12,300 nt of DNA from Candidatus Woesearchaeota archaeon (lineage in GTDB: Archaea > Nanobdellota > Nanobdellia > SCGC-AAA011-G17 > GW2011-AR17), in NCBI GenBank assembly GCA_009691355.1, contig SICW01000022.1, forward strand, positions 1-12,300, in the 5' to 3' direction. The notes under the pieces were generated by a model. The model was given only the letters and a program-made list of their open reading frames with translations, ran no database searches and was not told the DNA's origin. Position numbers and translations under genes: made by a program. Of the stretch, positions 11,160 through 12,300 are shown in pieces (position 1 is the stretch's first letter; each line of letters opens with the position of its first letter).

Positions 11160-11863
11160 ACTTTATTTACTACATCATAGACTAGATGCAAATATGAATC
11201 TTTCAGAACGTTCACTTTCACTAGCTTCAGGACTCCTATTTTTTGCAAAGATTTTTCTGACTGAAGAGGCTCTCCACCTATAAGGCTAGGAGTTTTCTCC
11301 CCACCAACTAGAGCAGGACACATAACTAAAGAGACCCTATCAATAAGCTTTTCGCGAAGGAGAATACTATTGAGCGTTGCACCAGACTGGAGAGTTATGT
11401 TTTTTATTTTATACTTTGATTTTAACACCTTAAAGAGGTTAGCAAAATCGATTTTAGTTTTATAAAATATAATTTCTAGGTTATCTGAATTAATCTTATA
11501 AGCCGGATGATTTTTGTTTGTTGTTACAATAAAAAGAGTTTTTGTTCTTTTGAGCAAATTACTTACGCCAAGGATAGTAAGATGGCTATTATCTACTAGT
11601 ATGAAGCTTACGGGAATCTTTTCTATTTTCTTCTTAGACTTATTCCACCCAACTTTGACCATAACCCTACCAGAATTAAATGAGTGGAGATCTGTATTTT
11701 GTTCTAGGTCGTAATATTGTGAGAGACCTTCCTTTAAACCATTGATCTTAGGTAAATCCTTGTCAAAATCTCTTTTATCCGTTGCGCCTGTTGATATCTT
11801 TCCATCTAGAGAAGATAGCATAAAAAGGGTATTAAAAGTTCTTATATCGCCCCTTTTCTTCAA
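11156..11863 (-). CDS. RibD C-terminal/DHFR-like reductase
   Basis: The 235-residue protein has the RibD_C fold: SSLDGKIS at 17-24 (substrate/NADPH strand), a central VSFILVD and TLFIVTTN strand pair, ITLQSGATLNSILL at 156-169 in the place of the NADPH-binding EGG-T motif, then LIDRVSLVMCPALVGG at 173-188. In riboflavin synthesis this domain reduces the ribosylaminopyrimidine intermediate with NADPH. No deaminase domain or other rib gene is present here, and GATL replaces the usual GGxTL, so the substrate may differ. The start is TTG 11861-11863: an in-frame TAA directly precedes it, GGAG lies 9 nt upstream, and family members carry a short leader before SLDGK. An internal ATG at residue 15 is less likely. 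Confidence 0.78.
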   Translation of the reverse strand: MKKRGDIRTFNTLFMLSSLDGKISTGATDKRDFDKDLPKINGLKEGLSQYYDLEQNTDLHSFNSGRVMVKVGWNKSKKKIEKIPVSFILVDNSHLTILGVSNLLKRTKTLFIVTTNKNHPAYKINSDNLEIIFYKTKIDFANLFKVLKSKYKIKNITLQSGATLNSILLREKLIDRVSLVMCPALVGGEKTPSLIGGEPLQSEKSLQKIGVLKLVKVNVLKDSYLHLVYDVVNKV

Positions 11864-11909
11864 TTATACACTCTCCATAATATTCTGTATTTGCTTAGAC
11901 TTTTTAGTG

Positions 11910-11924
11910 TGTCTATAATTTAAC
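11910..11924 (+). repeat. degenerate fourth copy of the recombinase-region repeat
   Basis: TGTCTATAATTTAAC matches copy 1 (TGTCTATAATCTAAT) at 13 of 15 positions. It lies between the reductase gene and the winged-helix gene and could also act as the AT-rich promoter core of the reductase gene on the minus strand. Confidence 0.35.
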
Positions 11925-12300
11925 TATTTCTTATTTTTTCCTTTCTTTTCTGTAAACTCGATATATCCACTTTCTCCTTTAAACTCTTCCATCTTTTCTT
12001 TTTTTAGATAGACATATACAGACTTTCTTACTTTTTTCTTTGCTAAGTATCCTTCTGCTTCAAGCACATTTACTAATTGAAGTATCGCTGAACGCACATC
12101 TTCATACTTTCTTGCTGGATATACTTCTGAAGCTAGCTTTGGTAAATTACTCCAAGTTTCTGGCTCTTCTCTTTGCATAGCAGCTAATGCCACACATACT
12201 CTTCTTTGGCCTTCAGGAAGTTGGCCTAGTTGCTCTTCAATCTCTGGAAGTCCTTCTTTAGGAGAACTTTCTTCATCTTCTTCCTGAACTCTCACTTTTT
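11924..12300 (-). CDS. winged-helix-like protein (N-terminus outside window)
   Basis: At least 123 residues are visible. The first usable start is GTG 12293-12295, but the frame stays open to the window edge, so the protein is probably longer. An acidic segment (about 1-25) leads to a helical region (about 26-95) with the shape of a winged HTH: QRRVCVALAAMQ, LPKLASEVYPARKYEDVRSAILQLVNVLEAEGYLAKKK, then a beta-wing RKSVYVYLKKEK. The tail is Lys-rich. Proteins with this pattern are archaeal DNA-binding regulators or C-terminal wHTH parts of replication or repair proteins; without the N-terminus I cannot choose. It lies 60 bp upstream of the reductase gene on the same strand. Confidence 0.6.
   Translation of the reverse strand, partial: KVRVQEEDEESSPKEGLPEIEEQLGQLPEGQRRVCVALAAMQREEPETWSNLPKLASEVYPARKYEDVRSAILQLVNVLEAEGYLAKKKVRKSVYVYLKKEKMEEFKGESGYIEFTEKKGKNKK

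Overview
The window looks like part of the chromosome of an AT-rich, small-genome archaeon. The evidence is an archaeal/eukaryotic-type tyrosyl-tRNA synthetase, the tail of a Hef-type helicase/nuclease, a DacZ-like diadenylate cyclase, an archaeal COG1784 (TctA-like) membrane protein, a tandem Lrp/AsnC regulator, a tyrosine recombinase with a complete catalytic set, and TATA boxes about 26 bp before many start codons. Gene style (short proteins with one N-terminal membrane helix, many orphan helical proteins) suggests a DPANN lineage such as Woesearchaeota or Pacearchaeota. That placement is inference; the domain Archaea is much safer.

Layout. 1-194 is the C-terminal HhH end of Hef. Convergent to it, on the minus strand, are tyrS, thpR (2H RNA phosphoesterase), a 59-residue zinc ribbon and an anchored acidic membrane protein, with overlapping or closely packed ends. 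At 2626-2973 is a membrane-anchored OB-fold protein. At 2968-4777 a double-unit Lrp regulator is divergent from dacZ across 115 bp. At 4789-5379 is a secreted or lipid-anchored staphylococcal-type nuclease, followed divergently by the COG1784 membrane protein. At 6695-6796 there is a 33-residue, Asp-rich microprotein with its own TATA box and the best Shine-Dalgarno sequence in the window. Beside it, 6865-6983 is bounded by a perfect 10-bp inverted repeat and may be a structured RNA. Then come a membrane-tethered JAMM metalloprotease (7031-7552) and a four-helix membrane protein (7677-8117).

The second half is more accessory in character. A tyrosine recombinase (9233-10081) is followed on the same strand by three small helical proteins, two of which look like diverged paralogues; one of these has no satisfactory start codon. 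Upstream of the recombinase, the 290-bp gap holds three direct copies of TATAATCTAAT, a 79% GC island and an inverted repeat around the recombinase TATA box. A glyoxalase-fold (VOC) protein fused to a second small domain, a stand-alone RibD-C/DHFR-like reductase and a winged-helix protein running off the window complete the region.

Expression. Nine genes have a TATA box centred 24.5-27.5 bp before the start codon with no leader, which implies leaderless mRNAs; I used this spacing to correct two starts (7031 and 10416). dacZ, the acidic microprotein and the reductase carry Shine-Dalgarno sequences instead. No system of known function ties the window together. The least explained signals are the repeat-rich recombinase upstream region, the 119-nt inverted-repeat element, the acidic microprotein and the gene at 8540 without a start.
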